Origin: Vicinamibacteria bacterium | GTDB taxonomy: Bacteria > Acidobacteriota > Vicinamibacteria > Vicinamibacterales > UBA2999 | Length of the DNA: 18,671 nucleotides | Reading direction: 5' to 3' | Assembly (NCBI GenBank): GCA_025924295.1 | Contig: JAICEG010000037.1 | Span: 1-18,671, forward strand | In this document: in pieces, positions 1-7,134 of the stretch | Position numbering within the stretch: the stretch's first letter is position 1 | Layout: the number at the start of each line of letters is the position of its first letter | Position numbers and translations under genes: made by a program | Notes under the pieces: model-generated | The model's database searches: none | What the model was told of the DNA's origin: nothing | Seen by the model: the letters and a program-made list of their open reading frames with translations, nothing else

Positions 1-1326
1 CACGCGGAGCGCCGGCATCAGTCGGCCGGCAGCAGTCGGCTCGGGTCGGCCGATGTCCTCGAGGCGATTCAACATGAGCAGCGGGCTCTCGTTCCAGCGG
101 AAGTTCTTCAGCGACTTCGTAATCCGCCCCTCTTCGATCAGGAACGCACCATCCCGGGTCAATCCGGTCTGCAGCACCGTGCGCGGGTCGAGCGATCGGA
201 TATAGAAGAAGTGCGTGACCAGGATGCCGCGCGCACAGCCGGCAATCAGTTCCTCGGTGCTCTTGCTGCCACCCACGAGCGCGAGCCCTCCGGCGAGTGC
301 AGGGCCGGTTGGCTGCTTCCCCTGCTTCTCGGCCCAGAAGCGGCTGTATGCCAGGTTTCGCAGGATGCCTTTCTCGATCCAGACCATGCGGCGAATCGGA
401 AGGCCCTCACCATCGAATGGCTGTCCCCGCAGGTTGGTGTCCGCCGGGTCCGAGTAGAGCGTGACACGTTCGTCGGCGACCTTCTCACCGATGCGCGTGC
501 CGCCGCCCGCCTTTGAGAACGCACTCCGACCCTCGTCTGCGTTGCGCGCGTTCAGTGCGCCACCGAGCAGGGGGATCAGATCGGTTACCGCCTGCGGTTC
601 GAGCACCGCCGTGTAGAGACCAGGCGGGATTTCCTGTGGGCTTCGGCTGGCCACCGCCTTCTGCGCCGCGACACGACCGATCACCACGGGATCGACGGCG
701 TTCCAGTCGCGTGCGCCGCCGTGCGCCCAGCCGCTGCCTGAACCCTCAGGCGTCCGCGCGGTCACCGAGAAGTCCGCTTCCGTGGTCCGGTGATACGCGA
801 ACAGGCCATTGCTCGTGGCGACGGCAATCGCCCGCGCGTTCGCTTCGAGATAGCCAGCGGTGAAGATCGCGCCGGCGTCTCTGCCTGCGCTTGCCGCCGC
901 GGCGACCGCGCGGCCGATCGCCTCGGCGCGCGCCTCGGCATCCAGGTCGGCCGTCGCCTCCACGAACGCATCGACTGCCTGATATGTCTGCGGTCCGAGT
1001 TCCGGCATCAACTCCGGGTCCTCGGGTGCGAGCCGCGCCAGACGCGACGCAAGATCCACCGTCCGTTTCAGCGAGGCATCGTCGAGCACGTTGGTCGATG
1101 ACGAGGCGCGTCGCCTCCCGAAGGTGACCGTGACCGTCACCGAGGTATCGGTCGTGCCGCCGGAGGTCGTGATGCTGCCGTCGGCGAATCGCGTGTTGCC
1201 ACTTCGCTCGCTCGCAACCGTTACGCGAGTCTGATCCGCGGTGCTGAAGGACAGGACGCGACGGGTCAATGCCTGCGCCTCTTCCCGCGTCAACATCTGT
1301 CCTACACCTGCTGCCGTCGACTGCAT
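1..1326 (-). CDS. pmbA: TldE/PmbA-family metallopeptidase subunit, 3' end cut off by window edge
   Basis: The frame is open for 442 codons and runs off the left edge. The last visible residues (MPALRV) resemble the conserved end of PmbA proteins, so probably only a short tail is missing. In known family members TldE pairs with TldD to form a protease that degrades unfolded or modified peptides, and TldE lacks the zinc motif. No HExxxH motif is visible here. Family-like stretches include FADGSITTSGG near residue 40, a central NARNADEGRSAFSKAGGGTRIGEKV segment of which the glycine-rich part is most typical, and GRITKSLKNFRWNESPL near the end. The ATG shares its A with the TGA stop of tldD (TGATG), which indicates translational coupling. 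A second in-frame ATG lies 10 codons downstream. No signal peptide is seen, unlike its partner. Family assignment is confident; the peptide substrate is unknown. Confidence 0.93.
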   Translation of the reverse strand, partial: MQSTAAGVGQMLTREEAQALTRRVLSFSTADQTRVTVASERSGNTRFADGSITTSGGTTDTSVTVTVTFGRRRASSSTNVLDDASLKRTVDLASRLARLAPEDPELMPELGPQTYQAVDAFVEATADLDAEARAEAIGRAVAAAASAGRDAGAIFTAGYLEANARAIAVATSNGLFAYHRTTEADFSVTARTPEGSGSGWAHGGARDWNAVDPVVIGRVAAQKAVASRSPQEIPPGLYTAVLEPQAVTDLIPLLGGALNARNADEGRSAFSKAGGGTRIGEKVADERVTLYSDPADTNLRGQPFDGEGLPIRRMVWIEKGILRNLAYSRFWAEKQGKQPTGPALAGGLALVGGSKSTEELIAGCARGILVTHFFYIRSLDPRTVLQTGLTRDGAFLIEEGRITKSLKNFRWNESPLLMLNRLEDIGRPEPTAAGRLMPALRV

Positions 1327-2915
1327 CACGCTGTCCGCGCCGTATTGAGGATGGTGACGTTCCGGAAACGCGCTGGCACGCAGCCGTGGCTGACGGAGTT
1401 GATCTGGGACGGCTCGCCCTTGCCATCGTTGAAGGCGCCGCCCAGCCAGTAGGAGCTCTTGCCTCCGATCATGTCCATCGAGTTCCAGAACGTCAGCGTG
1501 TTGGCCTGATACGCAACATCCTTGAGCATCCCCACGATCCTGCCGTTCTGCACCTCGTAGAACGCCTGCCCGGAGAACTGGAAGTTGTAGCGCTGATGAT
1601 CGATCGACCATGAGCCACGATTGCGAATGAGTATTCCCCTCTTCGTGTCCGCCACGATGTCATTCACCGCAAGATCGCGATCGCCAGGCATCAGCGAGAC
1701 GTTCGGCATGCGCTGGAACTGCACCGCGTTCCACGACTCCGCAAACGAGCAGCCGTGCGATCGACTGACGCCGGTGAGCTTCTGGATTCGCGCGACCTGC
1801 TCGCGCGTCGTCTGGTAGTCCTTGAAGACACCGCGCTCAATCAGCGGCCACTGATCCGCCGGAACGCCCTCATCGTCCCAGGCCACACGTGAAAGCGATC
1901 CCTCCTGCGTCCGGTCGGCCTGCACGTTCATGAAGTCGGGACCGTAGCGGAGTTGTCCGAGCATCTTCTCGGGTGGCGCGACGAAGCTCGTGCCGGCGTA
2001 GTTCGCTTCCTCGCCGATCGCCCGATCCAGTTCTGTCGCGTGGCCGATCGATTCGTGAATGGTCAACCAGAGGTTCGTCGGCTCGAGAATGAGGTCGTAG
2101 CTACCCGCCTCGACCGACTTCGCCTTGAGTTTCTCGGCTGCGTTCGAGGCCCAGCGCTCGGCGTTGCCCGCCATATTCAGCGATTCGACGTACTCCCAGC
2201 CCAGGCCGCGCGGCGCCAGTTCCTCCTCGTAGGTCTGAAAGTCGTTGCCCGAGATTGCCGTGCAGGAGAACGAGGGGCCGACCCGGATCATCGTCTGGGT
2301 CACGTTCGTGCCTTCCGAGGTCAGGAGCGTCTTCACTTCCCTGAGCAGCGCGAGCCCGGAACTGACGAAGCGCACGTCCTTGACCTTGAGCGCCGCGTCG
2401 TTCGCCGCGAGCAGCAGCGCGATCTTGTCCTCGATGGCGACCTCGAGCGGATCCCGCTGCACGGGCGTGATCCACGTACCGACGGCGGGCTTGACTGGTG
2501 CCAGATCGACGCTGCGCCTGTGCACCGCCCTGGCTGCTTTCGACAACGCGATCGATTCCAGCGCTGCCTGCCGCGTGCCGGCGCGGCTCATTACGCTCGT
2601 TGCGGCAAACCCCCAGCAGCCGTTGACCAGCGTACGAACACCGATACCGTACGACTCGCTGTCGCTGACGCCGCTGACCTGACGTTCCCTTGTCGCAATC
2701 GTCTGCCGGCGGTAGCGCCCCACCCTCACATCGGTGTACGAGGCGCCACCCGACCGCGCGGCATCGAGCGCTTCCTTTGCGAGTTCGAGCGCGAGAGGAT
2801 CCGCCGCTGGGGCGACGACGGTCTGGGCCGACCCAATCGCGGCACCAGGCCCGACGGCGATCGCCGCCGCCGTCGCGGCCGTTGTCTTGATGAAATCGCG
2901 TCGTGAAGGACTCAA
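1326..2915 (-). CDS. tldD: TldD-family zinc metallopeptidase with Tat signal peptide
   Basis: A 529-residue protein, somewhat longer than E. coli TldD (about 480). The metal-binding motif HESIGH (HExxxH) is at residues 287-292, and the C-terminal glycine- and Cys-containing segment ends near SHGC (Cys about 512). The N-terminus carries a twin-arginine motif, SRRDFIK, followed by an Ala-rich hydrophobic stretch to about residue 30, so export by Tat is predicted. The start is TTG: a GGAG sits 7 bases upstream (2923-2926) and no ATG or GTG precedes it before an in-frame stop. TldD supplies the catalytic zinc site in the TldD/TldE complex and cleaves unfolded peptides. It is first in a two-gene unit, with tldE overlapping its stop. 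A divergent hydrolase gene starts 140 bases away. The unusual feature is the pairing of a Tat-exported TldD with a leaderless TldE. Confidence 0.94.
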   Translation of the reverse strand: MSPSRRDFIKTTAATAAAIAVGPGAAIGSAQTVVAPAADPLALELAKEALDAARSGGASYTDVRVGRYRRQTIATRERQVSGVSDSESYGIGVRTLVNGCWGFAATSVMSRAGTRQAALESIALSKAARAVHRRSVDLAPVKPAVGTWITPVQRDPLEVAIEDKIALLLAANDAALKVKDVRFVSSGLALLREVKTLLTSEGTNVTQTMIRVGPSFSCTAISGNDFQTYEEELAPRGLGWEYVESLNMAGNAERWASNAAEKLKAKSVEAGSYDLILEPTNLWLTIHESIGHATELDRAIGEEANYAGTSFVAPPEKMLGQLRYGPDFMNVQADRTQEGSLSRVAWDDEGVPADQWPLIERGVFKDYQTTREQVARIQKLTGVSRSHGCSFAESWNAVQFQRMPNVSLMPGDRDLAVNDIVADTKRGILIRNRGSWSIDHQRYNFQFSGQAFYEVQNGRIVGMLKDVAYQANTLTFWNSMDMIGGKSSYWLGGAFNDGKGEPSQINSVSHGCVPARFRNVTILNTARTA

Positions 2916-3055
2916 TGCGAGGCTCCAGTTTCGTTGAGCTGGTGCAGGCGATCATACTCCTGCCGACCGTGAGCGTGGACCGGGTCGAGAGCCGGAAGCT
3001 GCGAGCCCAACGCCCGGAAAACGCGCTATGATTCTCGCGTTTCGAGGAGGGCTTC
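2916..3055. promoter_or_regulatory. Divergent intergenic region between tldD and the MBL-fold gene
   Basis: These 140 bases must hold the promoters of both divergent genes. A -10-like TATGAT lies at 3027-3032 on the plus strand, about 24 bases before the ATG at 3056. Another TATGAT reads on the minus strand at 2951-2956, about 36 bases before the TTG at 2915. Neither has a convincing -35 at 16-18 bases, so both are weak candidates. Ribosome binding sites are clearer: GAGGAGG before 3056 and GGAG before 2915. Confidence 0.35.
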
Positions 3056-3976
3056 ATGAAGAGATTCGTCGTGCTGGGAATCCTGTTCACTGCGGGCACG
3101 CTGTCGATCTCCGCAGCCGCATTGCAGCAGGCTCCAGCCGCCCCGCGAGTGGTCGAGGTCGAAAAGCTTCACGACAACCTCTACATGATGCGTGGCGGCG
3201 GCGGGAACAGCGCCGTGTTCATCACCGCGAAGGGCGTGGTCGTCGTCGACACCAAGAATCCCGGATGGGGTGCGCCGCTGCTCGAGAAGATCAAAAGCGT
3301 CACCGATCGTCCCGTGACGATGATCATCAACACGCACACGCATGGTGATCATGTCAGCGGCAACGTCGAGTTCCCGGCCACCGTCGAGGTCGTGACCCAC
3401 GAGAACACTGCCAAGAACATGGAAACGATGCGGCCGCCGACCGGCATCACGCCCGCGCCCGGCGCCCCCGTCAACATCTTCAAGGAGAACGGTGGACGCG
3501 GCCTGCCGAAGCGGACCTTCAAGGACACGATGACGCTCGGCAGCGGCAACGACCGCATCGACCTGTACTACTACGGCCGCGGGCATACCAACGGCGACGC
3601 GTTCATCGTCTTCCCCGCGCTGCGCGTGATGCATGCCGGCGACATCTTCTCTGGCAAGAACGTTCCGCTGCTCGACGCCGTCAATGGTGGCAGCGGGATC
3701 GAAATCGGCAGGACGCTCGCCAAGGCCGCCGACACCAAGGGTGTTGACCGCATCATCACCGGGCACAGCACGGTGATGACGGTTGCCGACCTGAAGGAGT
3801 ACGCCCAGTTCAACAACGACTTCGCGGCTGCAGTGCAGGCGGCGAAGAAGGCGGGACGAACGCCCGACGACACCGCGACTTCCTGGAAGATCCCGGCTCA
3901 GTACAAAGGGTACGCCGAGCCGCAGGCGGCACGCCTGCGCGCCAACGTCCAGGTCGTCTGGGACGAAACGAAGTAG
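3056..3976 (+). CDS. Exported metallo-beta-lactamase-fold hydrolase
   Basis: A 306-residue protein with a Sec-type signal peptide (basic MKR, hydrophobic to about residue 22) and no lipobox. The MBL metal ligands are all present: HTHGDH at 94-99 (H94, H96, D98, H99), H177 in GRGHTNGD, D196 in HAGDIFS and H237 in ITGHS. That is a complete dinuclear zinc set. The layout matches periplasmic MBL hydrolases of unknown substrate that are often loosely annotated as beta-lactamase-like or cyclase-like. The sequence alone does not show beta-lactam activity. Translation starts at ATG after GAGGAGG, 6 bases upstream. A small DUF6152-like gene follows after 17 bases, so the two are probably co-transcribed. 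Fold and metal centre are confident; the substrate is unknown. Confidence 0.9.
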   Translation: MKRFVVLGILFTAGTLSISAAALQQAPAAPRVVEVEKLHDNLYMMRGGGGNSAVFITAKGVVVVDTKNPGWGAPLLEKIKSVTDRPVTMIINTHTHGDHVSGNVEFPATVEVVTHENTAKNMETMRPPTGITPAPGAPVNIFKENGGRGLPKRTFKDTMTLGSGNDRIDLYYYGRGHTNGDAFIVFPALRVMHAGDIFSGKNVPLLDAVNGGSGIEIGRTLAKAADTKGVDRIITGHSTVMTVADLKEYAQFNNDFAAAVQAAKKAGRTPDDTATSWKIPAQYKGYAEPQAARLRANVQVVWDETK

Positions 3977-3993
3977 CTCCGAGAACCGCTACC

Positions 3994-4389
3994 ATGCGCG
4001 GATCCCTGGCCCTCGTCGTGATGATGATCCTGGGTGGCACCGTCACCCAGGGTCATCACTCGATCGCCGCCGCATACGACCGCGCCAAACCCGTGAAGCT
4101 CGATGCGGTCGTCGTGGAGTTCGCGATGGTGCAACCGCATCCGTTCGTCATCGTCGAGGTCAAGAGCGGCGGTGAGGCGGGGCGCTGGCGAGGCGAACTC
4201 GACAACCGCCATGAACTGGTCGCGATCGGCATGACAGCAGAGACGCTGAAGCCCGGCGATCGCGTGATCCTCAGTGGCAATGCCGGCCGCACGCAGCCGC
4301 AATCACTCTACGTGTACCGCCTCGATCGACCTGCCGATGGCTTCTGGTACGAACAGGTCGGCATGAGCCCACGAATCGGCCGTCAGTGA
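3994..4389 (+). CDS. DUF6152-like small exported protein
   Basis: A 131-residue protein with an N-terminal hydrophobic signal (residues 3-19) that ends in T-Q-G directly before HHSIAAAYD. Cleavage there would leave a mature protein starting His-His. The rest follows the DUF6152 pattern: a YDxxKxV segment, then QPHPFVIVEV with a conserved His at mature position 29, a W-R-G-E-L strand and a LKPGDRV segment. It resembles the proteins encoded at 6646-7095 and 11364-12518. The family has no established function that I know of; a small beta-rich envelope domain is likely. It lies 17 bases after the MBL-fold gene in the same direction. The ribosome site is weak (GAGAA), which fits coupling to the upstream gene. 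It converges with the aminopeptidase gene, with 21 bases between the two stops and no clear terminator. Confidence 0.8.
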   Translation: MRGSLALVVMMILGGTVTQGHHSIAAAYDRAKPVKLDAVVVEFAMVQPHPFVIVEVKSGGEAGRWRGELDNRHELVAIGMTAETLKPGDRVILSGNAGRTQPQSLYVYRLDRPADGFWYEQVGMSPRIGRQ

Positions 4390-4410
4390 AGCGGCGGCGA
4401 TTGCCGTCCC

Positions 4411-6336
4411 CTATTTGAGCAAGCCGTCTACCGTACCCTGCGCCATCGGGTGATAGCCGGGGCGAGCCTTCGTGTAGATCTGCTTCGCCAGTGACTTCCC
4501 TTCCGGCGTCGCGGTGAGATCGCGATAGAGCGGCACGATCAGTTTGCGCCGGCCGATGCTGATCATGTAGCGCTCCATGGCGGGAAACGCCGTCTTGTAG
4601 CCGTTGGCGATCGCCAGCCTGAACCAGACGTGCGCGATCTCGGCATTGGGAGACGCTGTGAGCTCGAGCCGTCGATCGAGCGCTTCCAGCTGCTTGGCGT
4701 CGAGCTTGCGCGGCAGCGAGTCGATGAAATGCACCCACTCCTGAGTCGACCACGCGGATGCCGTCGCTGCCAGCGTGTCGACCGAGCCGCCCTTCAGCCA
4801 TGCATCGCGCGCCTGCTCCACCTTCTCCAGGGCATCCGACTTCGGCATGACCGCAAACGGCGGGATTCCTTCGCTGTTGAGCCACTCCTGGATCTGCGCG
4901 TCGGTCACCGCACCGGGTTTCGTCGAGAGGAGATGCGTGGACAGAAACTCGAGGAACTGCGCTGTCGTCACGCTCTCGAAGGCGTGCTCGTCGAACCATC
5001 GCCGCAGGAACGCGTCGAAGGCGCCCCGTCCGAACTTCGATTCGAGAAACGACAGGAACAGTGCACCCTGCTCGTACGGCACGACCGAGTAGGCGTCATC
5101 CGGATCGCGGCCGGCCAGGTCGGGGAGCAGGCTTCGATCGCGCGGCACGCTGAGATCGGCGCGCGCCTGCGCCAGATCCCGCAGCCCGATGATGCGCTCC
5201 ATGTCGGCGAGTCTTCTTCCGTACACCTGCTCGACGATGCGGCGCTCGAGATAGGTCGTAAAGCCCTCGTTCAACCAGAAGTCGCCCCAGGTCGCGTTGG
5301 TCACGAGATTGCCGGACCAGGAATGCGCCAGTTCGTGGGCGACGAGAGCGACGAGCGATTTGTCCCCAACGATCACCGTTGGCGTTGCAAACGTCACCCG
5401 CGGGTTCTCCATCCCACCAAAGGGGAACGAAGGCGGCAGCACGAGCAGGTCGTATCGCCCCCAGCGGTACGGACCGTAGAGCGCCTCCGTGGTCTTGATC
5501 ATCTGCTCTGTGTCTTCGAACTCCTTTGCCGCCGCTGCGACAGTCGTCGGCTCGGCCCACACACCGGTTCGCTCGCTCATCGGCTTGAACGCGAGGTCGC
5601 CGATCGCCAATGCGATGAGATACGAGGGAATCGGCTGCGGCATGTGAAAGCTGAAGATGCCGCTCCCTTTCTCGCTCGGCTTGGCCTCAGCGGCCATCAC
5701 CGCCACCAGATCCTTGGGCACCCGTATCGTCGCGTCGTAGGTCATGCGCACGCCGGGCGTGTCCTGCAACGGAATGAACGACCGGGCGTGAATCGCCTGG
5801 GCCTGGCTGAACAGGAACGGGTGTTTCTTACCGGAGGTCTGTTCCGGCAGGAGCCACTGCAGTCCGCGCGCCGAGGGTGAGGACGCGTATGTGATGCGAA
5901 GGCGATCGGCGCCCTGCGGCACAACGACACGCAGGGCGCTTCCAAAAGCCGCGGTCGCCGGATCCAGACGATACGTGGTGCTGGTCCACGTGCCGCCATC
6001 TGACGATGCCTCAGCTTTCTGAATCTGAAGCTCGCGTGTGTCGAGCACGATCTCCTGCGCGCCGGGGTCGCGCCGATCGAAGCGCAGTTCGGCAGTGCCG
6101 GCCAGCGTCCTCTTGTCGAAATCAGCGGTGAGGTCGAGCGAGAGATGCCTGGTGACGAAAGCGTCGGTGTTCGCGTAACTGGCCATATCGCGCGGTCGAT
6201 GCGTCGAAGCTGACGCGATGGGTGCAGCGGAGGGAGGACTGCAGCCGGCGATCACGAGCAGGACCGCCGCCGCTCCTGCGATTCGCAACCACCGCACATT
6301 CGCTGTGAGGTCCTCCGGGAAACTACGCAAGCTCAT
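4411..6336 (-). CDS. M1-family zinc aminopeptidase lipoprotein, leukotriene A4 hydrolase type
   Basis: A 641-residue protein from the ATG chosen here. A lipobox (VIAGC) follows a hydrophobic stretch, so it should be a lipidated envelope enzyme. Domain order is an N-terminal beta domain, the catalytic domain and a C-terminal helical domain of the leukotriene A4 hydrolase type (roughly the last 120 residues). The exopeptidase motif GGMEN is at 307-311, zinc ligands are in HELAH (H334, H338) with E357 in WLNEG, and the catalytic Tyr is in VPYEQGAL. It should remove N-terminal residues from peptides. A longer GTG start at 6375 is possible in frame, but a promoter -10 (TATAAT, 6358-6363) lies inside that extension. 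Transcription would then begin downstream of the GTG, so the ATG at 6336 is preferred. AGGA about 11 bases upstream is a modest ribosome site. The gene appears to be transcribed alone. Confidence 0.93.
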   Translation of the reverse strand: MSLRSFPEDLTANVRWLRIAGAAAVLLVIAGCSPPSAAPIASASTHRPRDMASYANTDAFVTRHLSLDLTADFDKRTLAGTAELRFDRRDPGAQEIVLDTRELQIQKAEASSDGGTWTSTTYRLDPATAAFGSALRVVVPQGADRLRITYASSPSARGLQWLLPEQTSGKKHPFLFSQAQAIHARSFIPLQDTPGVRMTYDATIRVPKDLVAVMAAEAKPSEKGSGIFSFHMPQPIPSYLIALAIGDLAFKPMSERTGVWAEPTTVAAAAKEFEDTEQMIKTTEALYGPYRWGRYDLLVLPPSFPFGGMENPRVTFATPTVIVGDKSLVALVAHELAHSWSGNLVTNATWGDFWLNEGFTTYLERRIVEQVYGRRLADMERIIGLRDLAQARADLSVPRDRSLLPDLAGRDPDDAYSVVPYEQGALFLSFLESKFGRGAFDAFLRRWFDEHAFESVTTAQFLEFLSTHLLSTKPGAVTDAQIQEWLNSEGIPPFAVMPKSDALEKVEQARDAWLKGGSVDTLAATASAWSTQEWVHFIDSLPRKLDAKQLEALDRRLELTASPNAEIAHVWFRLAIANGYKTAFPAMERYMISIGRRKLIVPLYRDLTATPEGKSLAKQIYTKARPGYHPMAQGTVDGLLK

Positions 6337-6357
6337 TCGAAAAGGAGTCCTGACGCG

Positions 6358-6385
6358 ATTATAGGCGTGCCTCACAGCTTGACAC
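6358..6385 (-). promoter_or_regulatory. Sigma-70-type promoter of the M1 aminopeptidase gene
   Basis: On the minus strand a perfect TATAAT (6358-6363) is preceded, with a 16-base spacer, by GTGTCA (6380-6385), which matches TTGACA at four of six positions. Transcription would start near 6351, leaving about a 15-base leader before the ATG at 6336. On the opposite strand the same bases include a perfect TTGACA (6379-6384), noted under findings. Confidence 0.55.
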
Positions 6386-6412
6386 CGCGACCTGCGAGGC
6401 GTATTGGTACGT

Positions 6413-6466
6413 ACAGCCCGTCACTTCTGACGCGGAGGTTTTCGAATGGAGAAGCCACCGGGCTGT
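6413..6466. repeat. Two-part inverted repeat upstream of the aminopeptidase promoter
   Basis: ACAGCCCG (6413-6420) pairs perfectly with CGGGCTGT (6459-6466). Inside it, after a small asymmetric internal loop, CTTCT (6424-6428) pairs with AGAAG (6450-6454). The fold would be a 54-base stem-loop with a 21-base apical loop. It lies in a non-coding stretch (6386-6599) in which I find no gene. It could be an RNA structure or a chance pairing; no known family is recognised. Confidence 0.35.
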
Positions 6467-6560
6467 TAACGCGCATCGAGGACGCGCGCTCCTCTCCCGA
6501 GGAGCATCTGGATCCTGATGCGCCCAAGAGAAGCAGAACAACGTCGTAACAATCTCTAAT

Positions 6561-6576
6561 CCTGGCTCTCGCCAGG
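6561..6576 (-). other. Short perfect hairpin downstream of the terminator
   Basis: CCTGGC and GCCAGG form a 6-base-pair stem with a TCTC tetraloop on the plus strand (GAGA on the minus strand). On the minus strand it is followed by ATTAGAGATTGTTACG, which is only moderately T-rich. It may be a backup terminator for the operon ending at 6646. Confidence 0.3.
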
Positions 6577-6599
6577 AGGCGTGGCGGCAGTCACGCAAG

Positions 6600-6640
6600 A
6601 AACGCCCGGCGTTTGGGGATACTCCCCAGGCCGGGCGTTC
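6600..6640 (-). terminator. Probable intrinsic terminator after the DUF6152 gene
   Basis: AACGCCCGG (6601-6609) is perfectly complementary to CCGGGCGTT (6631-6639), extendable at its base. An inner TGGGG/CCCCA stem makes a long bulged hairpin. It begins 5 bases beyond the stop of the minus-strand gene ending at 6646. On that strand the stem is followed by TTTCTT, a short and imperfect T-tract. Position and strength support termination of the 8316-6646 unit. Confidence 0.6.
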
Positions 6641-6645
6641 CTGTC

Positions 6646-7095
6646 TCAATTCGCAGGCGCGAGAAAACTCTTGCCGGTCTTCTCGTTACATCCTCCTGCT
6701 GGAAGCGCGGTGCCGCAGTTGATGAGCGCGCCGCCGATGGCGCCGAACGGGCGTCCGTCACGCAGCGGATGCAGGCTCACTCTCACAATCGTGCCGAGAG
6801 GGAAACTCTCCACCGTCACACCCTGCCGCGCCATCGCCGCGGCCGATCCGGCCTCGACTCCCCACACCAGCGGCTTCCCGTTCTGCATGACCGGCTTGCC
6901 ATCGTCGCCGATCACTTCGAAGATGAGTTGGGCGTGATTGCTGCCCGGAATGAATCGCGTGAGCTTGCCGGTCATGGTCTTCGTTTCGGCCATGTCGTAC
7001 ATGGCGAACGAGTGATGCGCGTACGACGGCAATGACGACAGCAGAAGAAGTGCAACCCCGATGACGATCCAGCGGATCTGTCCGTATCTATTCAT
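6646..7095 (-). CDS. DUF6152 family exported protein
   Basis: A 149-residue protein with a signal peptide (hydrophobic IGVALLLLSSLPSYA) ending directly before HHSFAMYDMAE, the classical DUF6152 beginning. Cleavage after SYA gives a mature N-terminus of His-His. The family TxTGKLTRF strand follows, then a conserved His at mature position 28 (SNHAQLIFEV). The last 40 residues contain two cysteines (INCGTALPAGGC) that the paralogue at 3994 lacks. Start ATG has GAGGAGCAC upstream, with GGAG 9 bases from the ATG, closely resembling the ribosome site of the gene before it. That gene ends 39 bases upstream in the same direction, so the two form an operon, and a terminator hairpin follows. No experimentally established role is known to me for the family. 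Confidence 0.85.
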   Translation of the reverse strand: MNRYGQIRWIVIGVALLLLSSLPSYAHHSFAMYDMAETKTMTGKLTRFIPGSNHAQLIFEVIGDDGKPVMQNGKPLVWGVEAGSAAAMARQGVTVESFPLGTIVRVSLHPLRDGRPFGAIGGALINCGTALPAGGCNEKTGKSFLAPAN

Positions 7096-7134
7096 TACTG
7101 CGTGCTCCTCATTCAGACCGTTATGCGGGATTGG

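Noticed and set aside
746..1426. Minus-strand open frame of 226 codons overlapping tldE
   Set aside because: Out of frame with the TldE/PmbA reading, which shows family motifs through the whole region.
1953..2906. Plus-strand open frame of 317 codons
   Set aside because: It is the antisense of tldD, which has a clear family match, a Tat signal and the HExxxH motif. The plus-strand translation is Arg-rich and resembles nothing.
3056..3976. Calling the MBL-fold protein a beta-lactamase
   Set aside because: The metal ligands define only the fold. The same set occurs in many hydrolases, and nothing in the context points to antibiotic resistance.
4630..5880. Plus-strand open frame of 416 codons
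   Set aside because: Antisense shadow of the M1 aminopeptidase; high GC leaves few stops on the opposite strand.
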